Below are positions 1 through 6,728 of a stretch of DNA of 8,432 nt, one piece after another. Position 1 is the stretch's first letter. Each line of letters begins with the position of its first letter. The translations under genes and the position numbers were made by a program. A model generated the notes under the pieces. It made no database searches, was not told where the DNA came from, and saw only the letters and a program-made list of their open reading frames with translations. The stretch comes from UBA9647 sp035506075 (GTDB lineage Bacteria; Bacteroidota; Ignavibacteria; UBA10030), in contig DATJQB010000156.1 in assembly GCA_035506075.1 (NCBI GenBank), forward strand, positions 1 through 8,432. The letters are read 5' to 3'.

Positions 1-434
1 TTGGGATGAGTCAAGACATTTCGCCTGTCCCCGTCAAGAAGTGGGAAGCTGAACAAATCGAAGAAATTTGAGTCAGCTGCCAGAATCCCCTGCTCGCTGA
101 AGAACCTGTCCCCACAGCGTATGGTCGCACTCGGCATATGCCGGAGCCGTGTTGCAGCTGCGACATCCGGAATATTCGAGGCGAGGGTTGCGGCAAGAGG
201 AGGAGGAGTTCCCGGACCGACCCCTTCGTTTCCGGCCCACTTGAAGTCCCAATTGACGCGGTAAAGATTCTCCACATTCTTGTGGAACCGGTCGAAGCTC
301 AACTCGTCTCCCACCCACAGTGAGATCAGGATGGCACACGCCAATCCGACTGACAATCCGCCGACGTTGATCAGAGTATAGAGCTTGTGCTTCAGAAGAT
401 TTCTGACAGCAACTTTTAGATAGTTGGAAAACAT
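1..434 (-). CDS. FtsX/MacB-type ABC transporter permease, third in the operon (partial, runs off the left edge)
   Basis: Translating the minus strand from the ATG at 434 gives 144 uninterrupted codons to the window edge, so only the N-terminal part is present. It begins MFSNYLKVAVRNLLKHK, followed by a hydrophobic segment at about residues 20-42 (TM1), then WVGDELSFDRFHKN and the start of a MacB-type periplasmic core domain (residues about 43-144, with TRLRH, FFSEQG and ADSNFFDLFSF). The same landmarks occur in both upstream permeases; by eye about half of the first 60 residues match the 2995-578 permease. A Shine-Dalgarno-like AGGGG (439-443) sits 4 nt before the ATG and supports this start. 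The family moves or extrudes substrates with a separate ATPase through long-range periplasmic conformational change. A full-length relative would be about 800 aa, so roughly 650 residues should lie outside. It is separated from the upstream permease by a 143-nt repeat-rich gap. Confidence 0.9.
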   Translation of the reverse strand, partial: MFSNYLKVAVRNLLKHKLYTLINVGGLSVGLACAILISLWVGDELSFDRFHKNVENLYRVNWDFKWAGNEGVGPGTPPPLAATLASNIPDVAAATRLRHMPSATIRCGDRFFSEQGILAADSNFFDLFSFPLLDGDRRNVLTHP

Positions 435-460
435 GGCACCCCTGTTGGTTCATTGATTCA

Positions 461-581
461 TAGGTGATCGGGTCATCTCATCATCTGATCGTCTCTTCAT
501 GGTTCATCGGGTCACCTCTTTCGATCACCCGATGGTCAAATCGCCCGATGGCCCGATCATCACATCACCCGACCCCCTCAT
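461..581. repeat. Degenerate 8-bp tandem-repeat spacer between permeases 2 and 3
   Basis: This gap is built of octamers. On the plus strand, 461-500 reads as five octads (TAGGTGAT, CGGGTCAT, CTCATCAT, CTGATCGT, CTCTTCAT). After a phase slip near 501-525, 526-581 reads as seven octads (for example CACCCGAT, CGCCCGAT, GGCCCGAT, CATCACAT), six of which end in AT. The first half is dominated by CGGGTCAT-like units and the second by CACCCGAT-like units, which are approximately its reverse complement. The array runs right up to the TGA stop of the upstream permease (578-580). CGGGTCAT and CTCATCAT recur in the spacer at 5515-5626. No coding function is apparent. Its origin and role are unknown; a dispersed intergenic repeat family or an RNA fold-back element are the main options. 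Confidence 0.75.
505..534 (-). other. Predicted fold-back hairpin in the permease 2-3 spacer
   Basis: CATCGGGT (505-512) and ACCCGATG (527-534) are perfect 8-bp inverted repeats around a 14-nt loop, with several further partly complementary octads outside. In the transcript (minus strand) this gives a G+C-rich stem between two cistrons. No run of T follows, so a classical intrinsic terminator is not supported. An mRNA-stabilising or processing hairpin is possible but unproven. Confidence 0.5.
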
Positions 582-2995
582 TCATACCTCAATGCTTCGA
601 CCGGATTGGCGATCGCAGTCCTGATTGCCCGATACGCGACTGTCATCCACGCAAGCACCACTGTGCCGAGGATGGCTATGAGGAAAAGCCCTATTCCGAG
701 TTGTATACGGTAAGCAAAATCCTGAAGCCACATATTCATGATATAATATGCGACCGGGCCGGCAATCGCGAAAGCGATCCCGATGAGCAGCGTGAATTCT
801 CTCGACAGCAGGAAAATGATGTTGCCGACGGACGCGCCCAGCACTTTTCGAATACCGACCTCTTTTGCCCGTTGCACTGCCATGAAAGACACCAATCCGT
901 ATAATCCCAAACATGAAATGAAGATTGCGATCCCCGCGAACACCTGATAAATCTCCGAAAGGCGATTCTCGTTTCTGTAAAAGTGATCGATTTTTTCGTC
1001 GAGGAACTGGTACTCGTAGACAAATGCTGGAAAGGTCTCATTCCATGTTCTTTCGATCTCGGCTAAAGTCTGTGCCGGCCGGACAGGCTGAATCTTGATG
1101 TTGATGAGTTGATAGGTATCTTTCCAGGAGCCTAAGACAACCGCGGCCATCGGTGCCCGGAGAGATCTGGTATGGAAATCCTTCACGACTCCCACGACAG
1201 GCGCGGACAACACGCCATCCCAAAAGCGGATCTGTTTCCCGAGGATATCCTGAGGACTCCGGATTCCCAGCTTTTTCACAAGCGTCTCATTCACGACGAA
1301 CTCCCGCACAGTATCGCTTTGAAGATATGGCCTCCCGGCTACGAACTGCAGGTTGTAGGTCTTGAAATAGTCGACATCGGCCCACTTGAGGTCGGCATTG
1401 AACTCCGTGTTGACCTTCGAATGATCGAACATAAAGTCACTGTTCCAGTGAGAATCGTCGGAGGCGCTGAACGCACTGAAACTTACGCTGTTGATGCCGG
1501 ACTGACCAAGGAGACGAGACTTCAGGAGATCCATCTTGCTTTGACTCAGGCTATCGTTTGGAACGGGGACAACGACAATTGCATCTTTGTCGAAGCCGAG
1601 CGAGGCGCTTCTGAAGAAATCCATCTGCCGAATGACGACGAGCATACTGATGATCAACACTTGCGAGATGACAAATTGCAGGACGACAAGTCCCCTTCGC
1701 AGAGAAATTCCGCCGAGGGCTCGCGATGACATCTTGCTCCTCAAGGCAGCGATCGGGCTGAATCGTGACAGTATCAGGGCTGGGTAAAGGCCTGACAAGA
1801 GGGTCACCGTTCCAAAGATCGCGAGGAGAAACGCCTCGACGCCTGAGTCTGCGAGTAGATCCGGCTTAAGCGATATCTCAAACCATTGATCCAGAAATGG
1901 GAGAATCACCTCGGCGATTGCTAGTGCGACAACAACAGCCACTCCCGCGATGACCGCCGTCTCTGCAAGAAACTGAGCCATCAATTGTTTGCGATCGCTC
2001 CCCAGAACTTTTCGGACTCCAACCTCGCGGGAGCGGTTTGCCGTTTGTGCCGTCGCCAGGTTGATAAAATTGACGCAGGCAATGATGAGGAGGAAGATCG
2101 CCACCAGACTCAGCGCCGCAATGAGTTCTCTGCTGAAGGTCCCCCCGGAGAACGTTCCGAATCGACCGTCAAAGTGCAGATCAGCCAATGACTGAACCAC
2201 GAGGCGGTCAGTCACATACTCTGCCGGCTTGTGTCGCTGGACGAATGCCGCCATCGAAGAATTGAACTGACCCGCAGAAAACTGGGGCGGCAGCAACACA
2301 AAGCAGTTGTTCGACCCATCTGTGCTTACCCAATCATTGAACATCTTGGCCCTGCGATTCTTCAGGGAAGCAAACGACAGCAAGACCTTGAACGGGAAAT
2401 CACTGTTGATCGGGTTATCGTCAATGATTGCTGCCACTGTGAAGACGTCGCGGTTCCTGTAGACAATCGTCTTGCCAACAGCACTCTTCCAGTCACCGAA
2501 ATATCGGTCTGCGGTTTGTCGTGACAACACTGCGCTTGAGGGATCCTCGAGTGCCAGTTCCGGATTGCCAGCGAGCGTTTTGAAATCCAGTATCCCGACA
2601 ATCTGCGGTTCAGCGAAGAAGACGCCCCGTCTCTCCTTGAACTTTTTCTCTCTCCGGGGTATTGTTCCATCCACTGCTGTTATCTGAACATCTTCCGCTG
2701 CATTGACGTCCGCCACCTTCTCGAGCTGAGGGTAATCGAGCCTCAAGCCATCCGCAACGGGGAAAGGAACTCCGGAGGAATACCTCATCCCATCGGACTT
2801 GTCGAAGACCGTCACTACACGACAGATGCGGTCTCTCTTTGACTGAAAGGCGTCAAAGCTCAGCTCGAACCTGATCACAAGGAAAATGACCAGGCAGGAT
2901 GCGATTCCGATCGAGAGTCCAAGTATATTGATCGCAGCGTAACCTTTGTTGCGGAGGAGATTACGTGTGGCGACTTTGAAGTAGTTGGAAAACAT
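578..2995 (-). CDS. FtsX/MacB-type ABC transporter permease, second in the operon (805 aa)
   Basis: A complete eight-helix permease made of two FtsX halves. Likely membrane segments are at about residues 20-41, 290-312, 344-366, 387-409, 435-456, 682-704, 733-752 and 766-788. The two large soluble blocks (about 43-288 and 457-680) match the MacB-type periplasmic core domain that follows TM1 of each half. After TM2 and TM6 come cytoplasmic segments with the family motif: RSREVGVRKVLG (321-332) and RAKEVGIRKVLG (709-720), where the ATPase is expected to dock. VVGVVKDFHTRSL (600-612) and the C-terminal NPVEALRYE are also typical. AGGAG (3000-3004) lies 4 nt before the ATG. Because both halves are in one chain, a single polypeptide could supply a full transmembrane pair for an ATPase dimer; that is inference from MacB, which works as a dimer of 4-TM subunits. 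It has no ATPase domain and presumably uses the product of 6321-5632. Substrate unknown. Confidence 0.95.
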   Translation of the reverse strand: MFSNYFKVATRNLLRNKGYAAINILGLSIGIASCLVIFLVIRFELSFDAFQSKRDRICRVVTVFDKSDGMRYSSGVPFPVADGLRLDYPQLEKVADVNAAEDVQITAVDGTIPRREKKFKERRGVFFAEPQIVGILDFKTLAGNPELALEDPSSAVLSRQTADRYFGDWKSAVGKTIVYRNRDVFTVAAIIDDNPINSDFPFKVLLSFASLKNRRAKMFNDWVSTDGSNNCFVLLPPQFSAGQFNSSMAAFVQRHKPAEYVTDRLVVQSLADLHFDGRFGTFSGGTFSRELIAALSLVAIFLLIIACVNFINLATAQTANRSREVGVRKVLGSDRKQLMAQFLAETAVIAGVAVVVALAIAEVILPFLDQWFEISLKPDLLADSGVEAFLLAIFGTVTLLSGLYPALILSRFSPIAALRSKMSSRALGGISLRRGLVVLQFVISQVLIISMLVVIRQMDFFRSASLGFDKDAIVVVPVPNDSLSQSKMDLLKSRLLGQSGINSVSFSAFSASDDSHWNSDFMFDHSKVNTEFNADLKWADVDYFKTYNLQFVAGRPYLQSDTVREFVVNETLVKKLGIRSPQDILGKQIRFWDGVLSAPVVGVVKDFHTRSLRAPMAAVVLGSWKDTYQLINIKIQPVRPAQTLAEIERTWNETFPAFVYEYQFLDEKIDHFYRNENRLSEIYQVFAGIAIFISCLGLYGLVSFMAVQRAKEVGIRKVLGASVGNIIFLLSREFTLLIGIAFAIAGPVAYYIMNMWLQDFAYRIQLGIGLFLIAILGTVVLAWMTVAYRAIRTAIANPVEALRYE

Positions 2996-3023
2996 GATTC
3001 TCCTGGTTGTTCCTGGGCACTCG

Positions 3024-3079
3024 AGTCAGCGTTTAGCGTTTAGCCTTCAGCTATTAGCTAACCGCCAAAAGCTAACAGC
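3024..3079. repeat. 7-bp tandem-repeat spacer between permeases 1 and 2 (eight units in perfect phase)
   Basis: Eight consecutive heptads with no phase slip, read on the plus strand: AGTCAGC, GTTTAGC, GTTTAGC, CTTCAGC, TATTAGC, TAACCGC, CAAAAGC, TAACAGC. All eight end in GC and seven in AGC; the first four positions vary among units. It fills most of the 89-nt gap between the stop of the upstream permease (3085-3087) and the ribosome binding site of the next (about 3000). The unit and its length differ from the octamer spacers on either side. Short tandem heptamers are known from intergenic regions of other bacteria, for example the STRR sequences of cyanobacteria, but I cannot link this one to a named family. 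Confidence 0.8.
3036..3065 (-). other. Predicted fold-back hairpin formed by the heptad array
   Basis: GCGTTTAGC (3036-3044) and GCTAACCGC (3057-3065) are reverse complements at 8 of 9 positions, with a 12-nt loop (3045-3056). The stem forms because neighbouring heptads alternate between GCTAA-like and TTAGC-like junctions. No T-run follows in the direction of transcription, so I do not call it a terminator. Confidence 0.45.
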
Positions 3080-3084
3080 CATCT

Positions 3085-5496
3085 TCATTCATATTTCAGC
3101 GAATCCACAGGGTTGGCACGCACCGCCTTGATCGCCTGATAACTGATCGTCACAACGGCGATGAACAACGCCATGGTCCCGGCCAGGCCAAACACCCACC
3201 ACCCGATCTCCACCCGGTATGCGAAATCCTGAAGCCAGCGGTTCATCGCAAAGTATGCAACCGGCCAGGCGATGAGATTGGCGAGCACAACGATGCCGAT
3301 CAGCTCCTTCGTCAGGAGGACGGTCAGGCTCGACCCGGTCGCTCCAAGAACCTTTCTAATGCCCAGTTCCTTCGTCCGCTGTTCCGCTGCATACATTGTT
3401 AATCCCAGGAGTCCGAGGCAGGAAACGAGTATTCCGACCGAGGAAAGAATAGCAAACAACATCCCCTCCGCCTCGTCGCGCCTGTAGTAGGTCTCGAGAT
3501 GCTCATCCAGGAAATACGATGTGAACGGCTGCCCGCCGCTGATCGCGGTCCATTGTTCGTTGAGATCGCGCCTGATTTGCGCGATATCCCCGCGAATCTT
3601 CACGACGATCCTCGTGGGATACCCGTGAGAAACCATGATCACCGTCGGAAGTATCGGCAGATGGAGCGGCTCATAGTGGAAATCATCAGTAACCCCGATA
3701 ATTTTCATCGCACGTTCGCCAGTGCCGAAATACCCGATGACGTTTCGTCCGACCGGCTGGCTGTATCCGAGGGCCTTCGCGGCCGCTTGGTTGATGATAG
3801 CCGCATACGTAGAGTCGGACGCGATCTCCCGCGAAAAATGCCTTCCCTCCCGCAGCTTGATGCCAATCATCGGAAGGAAATCAAAATCCGCCCAAAGCTG
3901 CCGGAACATCATCAGGTTGCTCTTGACGCCTCCTTCGGGGCGGTACGCGCCGCTGCCAATGTCATTGCCGGGAAGGTTCTGGGTAAAGGCGGCACCGACG
4001 ACTCCCGGTCTCTTGAGCAACAACTCCTTGAAGTTCTCAGCCTTGTTGCCCAGAAGCCACGTGTTGTCAATGACCAGCATCTGGTCTTTGTCGAAGCCAA
4101 GATCTTTCGATTGGACAAATCGCAGCTGCCTGTAGATCACAATGGTTCCAATGATCAATGTGATCGAAATCGTAAACTGTGCCAGGACGAGCAATCCCCG
4201 AAGCCGGCTGCCGCGCATGCCGCTCCGTATCTCGCCTTTGAGTACCTTCACAGGCTGAAACGACGAGAGCACGAACGCAGGATAGCTTCCTGCCATTATT
4301 CCAACGACAAGCACCAGTACGAGGGCCCCACCTATGATCGCGGGCACCCCCATCGCGCCGAAGGAGAGCTGTTTGTCGATGAACGCACTCAACGAAGGAA
4401 GTACCTGTTCGACAACTCCCAGGCTCAGGATCATGGCAAAGAACGTCAGAAGGATCGCTTCGCTCAGGAAGAGGAAGATCAGCTGTTTACGTTGTGAGCC
4501 CAGCACCTTTCGCACTCCGATTTCCTTCGCACGATGAGCCGACCGGGCCGTGTTGAGGTTCATGAAATTGATGCATGCAATCACCAGGATGAGGAGTGCG
4601 ATCATCACAAACATAGTGACCGTCGAGATCGTCCCCGTCGGTTCAAATTCCTCGTCGAGATGAGAATGGAGGTGAATATCCGTCAAGGACTGAAAACGAT
4701 AGCGGTAGTGCATTCCCTTGGACGCGAGATTCTGCCAGTCGGTACCAAACACCTGCTTCAACAGTGGGCGGACGTTCTGTTCCACGATCGGCTGAAACGT
4801 TCGTTCTACCTGGTCGGCTGAGACGCCGGATTTCAGAAGGACAAAGGTGTACCAACTGTTCCCGATCCAATATCCTTCATCGTCAATCACACGGGGCCAT
4901 GAAGAGACCAACGAATTGAAGTGCCAATGAGAAGCGGTTGGCAACGGCTTCACCACGCCGCAAACCGTGTAGGGCGCATTTCCGTCCATGATCAGGGTCT
5001 TGCCAAGGGCCGGCGTGTCACCGAAATATCTGCGTGCCATCTGATCCGTAATAACGATGGTATTCGGTTTCGTCAGAAAAGAGCTAAGATCCCCCTCAAC
5101 GACCGAGAAGGTGAAAACCCGGAAGAGTGACGAATCGGCGAGGTAAAGGCGATATTCGGTGAATGAGCGATCTCCAAAACGCATCGAATGATCTCCCACG
5201 ACACGGATCCGCGTCGCTGCCTCCACCCCGGGCACATTTTCCTTCAGGCTTCTGCTCAGAGGCCCGCTACTCTTGGCAGTCAGAAACGATTTCTCGCCGA
5301 CCTGCGCATCGAGTGTCAGCCGGTAGATGCGATCAGCGCGCTCATGGAATCGGTCATACGAGAACTCATCCCAGACAAGAAAGGAAATCAGGACAAAACA
5401 GCTCATTCCAATCGCCAGTCCGATGATATTGATGAGCGAATATCCTTTGTGCTTGATGATACTTCGTAACGCGATTTTGAAATAGTTGGAAATCAT
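3085..5496 (-). CDS. FtsX/MacB-type ABC transporter permease, first in the operon (803 aa)
   Basis: A complete eight-helix, two-half permease and paralogue of the 2995-578 product. It starts MISNYFKIALRSIIKHKGYS. Probable membrane segments are at about residues 20-42, 291-313, 343-365, 384-410, 433-455, 679-701, 731-750 and 764-785. Periplasmic MacB-core-like blocks are at about 43-290 and 456-678. The docking-type motifs are RAKEIGVRKVLG (322-333) and RTKELGIRKVLG (707-718). GVTDDFHYEPL (601-611) and the ending NPVDSLKYE are family hallmarks. A GAGG Shine-Dalgarno (5501-5504) lies 4 nt from the ATG. It is the permease nearest the ATPase gene but is separated from it by 135 nt of octamer repeats. 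Its periplasmic regions differ clearly from those of the second permease while the membrane and coupling motifs are kept, suggesting different partners or substrates, or formation of mixed complexes. Role in export or lipoprotein/peptide extrusion is inferred from family; the substrate is unknown. Confidence 0.95.
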   Translation of the reverse strand: MISNYFKIALRSIIKHKGYSLINIIGLAIGMSCFVLISFLVWDEFSYDRFHERADRIYRLTLDAQVGEKSFLTAKSSGPLSRSLKENVPGVEAATRIRVVGDHSMRFGDRSFTEYRLYLADSSLFRVFTFSVVEGDLSSFLTKPNTIVITDQMARRYFGDTPALGKTLIMDGNAPYTVCGVVKPLPTASHWHFNSLVSSWPRVIDDEGYWIGNSWYTFVLLKSGVSADQVERTFQPIVEQNVRPLLKQVFGTDWQNLASKGMHYRYRFQSLTDIHLHSHLDEEFEPTGTISTVTMFVMIALLILVIACINFMNLNTARSAHRAKEIGVRKVLGSQRKQLIFLFLSEAILLTFFAMILSLGVVEQVLPSLSAFIDKQLSFGAMGVPAIIGGALVLVLVVGIMAGSYPAFVLSSFQPVKVLKGEIRSGMRGSRLRGLLVLAQFTISITLIIGTIVIYRQLRFVQSKDLGFDKDQMLVIDNTWLLGNKAENFKELLLKRPGVVGAAFTQNLPGNDIGSGAYRPEGGVKSNLMMFRQLWADFDFLPMIGIKLREGRHFSREIASDSTYAAIINQAAAKALGYSQPVGRNVIGYFGTGERAMKIIGVTDDFHYEPLHLPILPTVIMVSHGYPTRIVVKIRGDIAQIRRDLNEQWTAISGGQPFTSYFLDEHLETYYRRDEAEGMLFAILSSVGILVSCLGLLGLTMYAAEQRTKELGIRKVLGATGSSLTVLLTKELIGIVVLANLIAWPVAYFAMNRWLQDFAYRVEIGWWVFGLAGTMALFIAVVTISYQAIKAVRANPVDSLKYE

Positions 5497-5514
5497 GTGT
5501 CCTCAGTCAGTCCT

Positions 5515-5626
5515 CAGAACATCGGTTGATCTCATCATTTCTTCATCGGGTCATCTGACCATCTACGCATCGGGTCATTTTCACGTTCGATCACCCGGTA
5601 GGCAGATCTCCCGATCACCCGATTCC
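5515..5626. repeat. 8-bp tandem-repeat spacer between the ATPase and permease 1
   Basis: From 5515 to 5578 the plus strand reads as eight octads in perfect phase (CAGAACAT, CGGTTGAT, CTCATCAT, TTCTTCAT, CGGGTCAT, CTGACCAT, CTACGCAT, CGGGTCAT); seven end in CAT and one in GAT. From 5587 to 5626 the octads change to the complementary type (TCGATCAC, CCGATCAC, CCGATTCC and others). Arms such as ATCGGGT (5545-5551) with ACCCGAT (5617-5623), or CGGGT (5571-5575) with ACCCG (5593-5597), can pair. CGGGTCAT and CTCATCAT are identical to octads at 469-484, and the surrounding order (CTCATCAT, then CTTCAT, then CGGGTCA) is also similar, so the two spacers look related. On the transcript almost every octad in the first block begins with ATG. 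Confidence 0.8.
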
Positions 5627-5631
5627 CCTGC

Positions 5632-6321
5632 TTACACGTGGAATTGCTCTTTGATATTTTCCGTCACGACGTGACCATCGAACAAATTGATGATCCTGTG
5701 ACTGTACTCCGCATCATGCGTCGAGTGCGTCACCATGAGAATCGTCGTGCCGGATTCGTTCAGTTCCGTCAGGAGTTTCATGACTTCGTTGCCATGGGCA
5801 GAATCCAGGTTGCCCGTCGGCTCGTCTGCGAGGATGAGCTTCGGCTTGGCGACAATCGCCCGTGCCACCGCGACGCGCTGTTGTTGACCGCCCGAGAGCT
5901 GCTGCGGGAAGTGGTTCTTCCTGTGCATGACCTGCATATGTTCCAGCACTTCGTTCACCCGTTTCTCACGTTCCGAGGCTGCGACGCCAAGATAGAAGAG
6001 CGGGAGTTCGACGTTTTCGTATACTGTGAGTTCGTCGATCAGATTGAAACTCTGAAACACGAAACCAATGTTTGCCTTGCGCATGTTCGCACGCTGCCGC
6101 TCTGTGAACTTCGAAACCTCCTGGTCGAGGAAGTAATACTCCCCCTCGGAAGGATTGTCGAGCAGGCCCAGGATGTTGAGAAGTGTCGATTTGCCACACC
6201 CCGATGGGCCCATGATCGCCACATACTCGCCTTCCCGGATCTCGATGTTCACATTATTGAGGGCTGTGGTCTCGACTTCGTCGGTTGTGTATGTCCGTTT
6301 GAGGCCTTTGGTTTTGATCAT
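5632..6321 (-). CDS. MacB/LolD-type ABC transporter ATP-binding protein (229 aa)
   Basis: A complete stand-alone nucleotide-binding subunit with every catalytic motif visible: Walker A GPSGCGKST (38-46), Q-loop Gln90 in FVFQSFNL, signature LSGGQQQR (142-149), Walker B ILADEP (163-168) with Glu167 as catalytic base, D-loop NLDS (171-174) and switch His199 in MVTHS. The length (about 230 aa), the Walker A-proximal style and the ADEPTGNLDS string are those of the LolD/MacB/FtsE group that powers FtsX-type permeases. It would bind ATP as a dimer on the cytoplasmic face and drive periplasmic movements of the permeases encoded next. A strong AAGGAG Shine-Dalgarno (6328-6333) lies 6 nt before the ATG and fixes the start. 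It is the only ATPase in the window, so it may serve all three permeases. The gene begins 24 nt after the four-helix-bundle gene. Confidence 0.97.
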   Translation of the reverse strand: MIKTKGLKRTYTTDEVETTALNNVNIEIREGEYVAIMGPSGCGKSTLLNILGLLDNPSEGEYYFLDQEVSKFTERQRANMRKANIGFVFQSFNLIDELTVYENVELPLFYLGVAASEREKRVNEVLEHMQVMHRKNHFPQQLSGGQQQRVAVARAIVAKPKLILADEPTGNLDSAHGNEVMKLLTELNESGTTILMVTHSTHDAEYSHRIINLFDGHVVTENIKEQFHV

Positions 6322-6345
6322 TGATTTCTCCTTGGTGGGTACCGG

Positions 6346-6720
6346 TTAGTCAGAATCGTTCATCGGTTCTTTTTCGAGGACGCGTCGCAACCCTCTCAAC
6401 TCCCGCAAGAGGGTCTGCCGTCTGACGGCCGTAAGAGAGCTGCGGTCAGAAGCGGTCTGAAGTTTCTGTTCGAGTCCATCAACACTCCTCAGTGCGCGCC
6501 GTACAAACTCTTTGTCGCCGTGGTGCTCAAATCCGTTCGCCAGCGTGTTGAGGATTGAAACGGAAAGCCTGTCGATCTCACGTGCAAGCAGTCGATGCCC
6601 GCCGATCCGGGAAAGAGACTCCGCATACTCGAGCACGGCACACACTGCCACCCGAGCTCTTCGCCAGCTTTCGAAATCCCTGTAGTCTGCGGCCACCGCT
6701 GCCCCGATCATCATGGTCAT
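6346..6720 (-). CDS. Four-helix-bundle protein (S23/TIGR02436-like), 124 aa
   Basis: A small, Arg-rich, helix-rich protein without a signal peptide or membrane segment. The region YRDFESWRRA (13-22) and the block SILNTLANGFEHHGDKEF (55-72) correspond to the YRDLxxWxxA and SIPxNIAEGFGRxxxKEF landmarks of the small four-helix-bundle family first noticed as proteins encoded in 23S rRNA intervening sequences. Its match is diverged: the usual IAEG reads LANG. The biochemical function of the family is poorly known, and nothing here shows catalytic residues. It starts 8 nt after the adaptor stop and ends 24 nt before the ATPase, so it is almost certainly co-transcribed with the exporter. Three early Met codons (residues 1, 3, 4) make the exact start uncertain; there is only a weak AGAAG upstream. 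A regulatory or scaffolding role for the exporter is possible but is speculation. Confidence 0.8.
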   Translation of the reverse strand: MTMMIGAAVAADYRDFESWRRARVAVCAVLEYAESLSRIGGHRLLAREIDRLSVSILNTLANGFEHHGDKEFVRRALRSVDGLEQKLQTASDRSSLTAVRRQTLLRELRGLRRVLEKEPMNDSD

Positions 6721-6728
6721 GTCTGATG

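Noticed and set aside
461..581. The octamer array considered as a CRISPR array
   Set aside because: The units are 8 bp, degenerate and directly adjacent. There are no 25-40-bp repeats with unique spacers and no cas genes.
3499..4497. A 332-codon open frame on the plus strand, opposite permease 1
   Set aside because: It is antisense to well-conserved permease sequence and its translation is charged and low in recognisable structure. It is a shadow.
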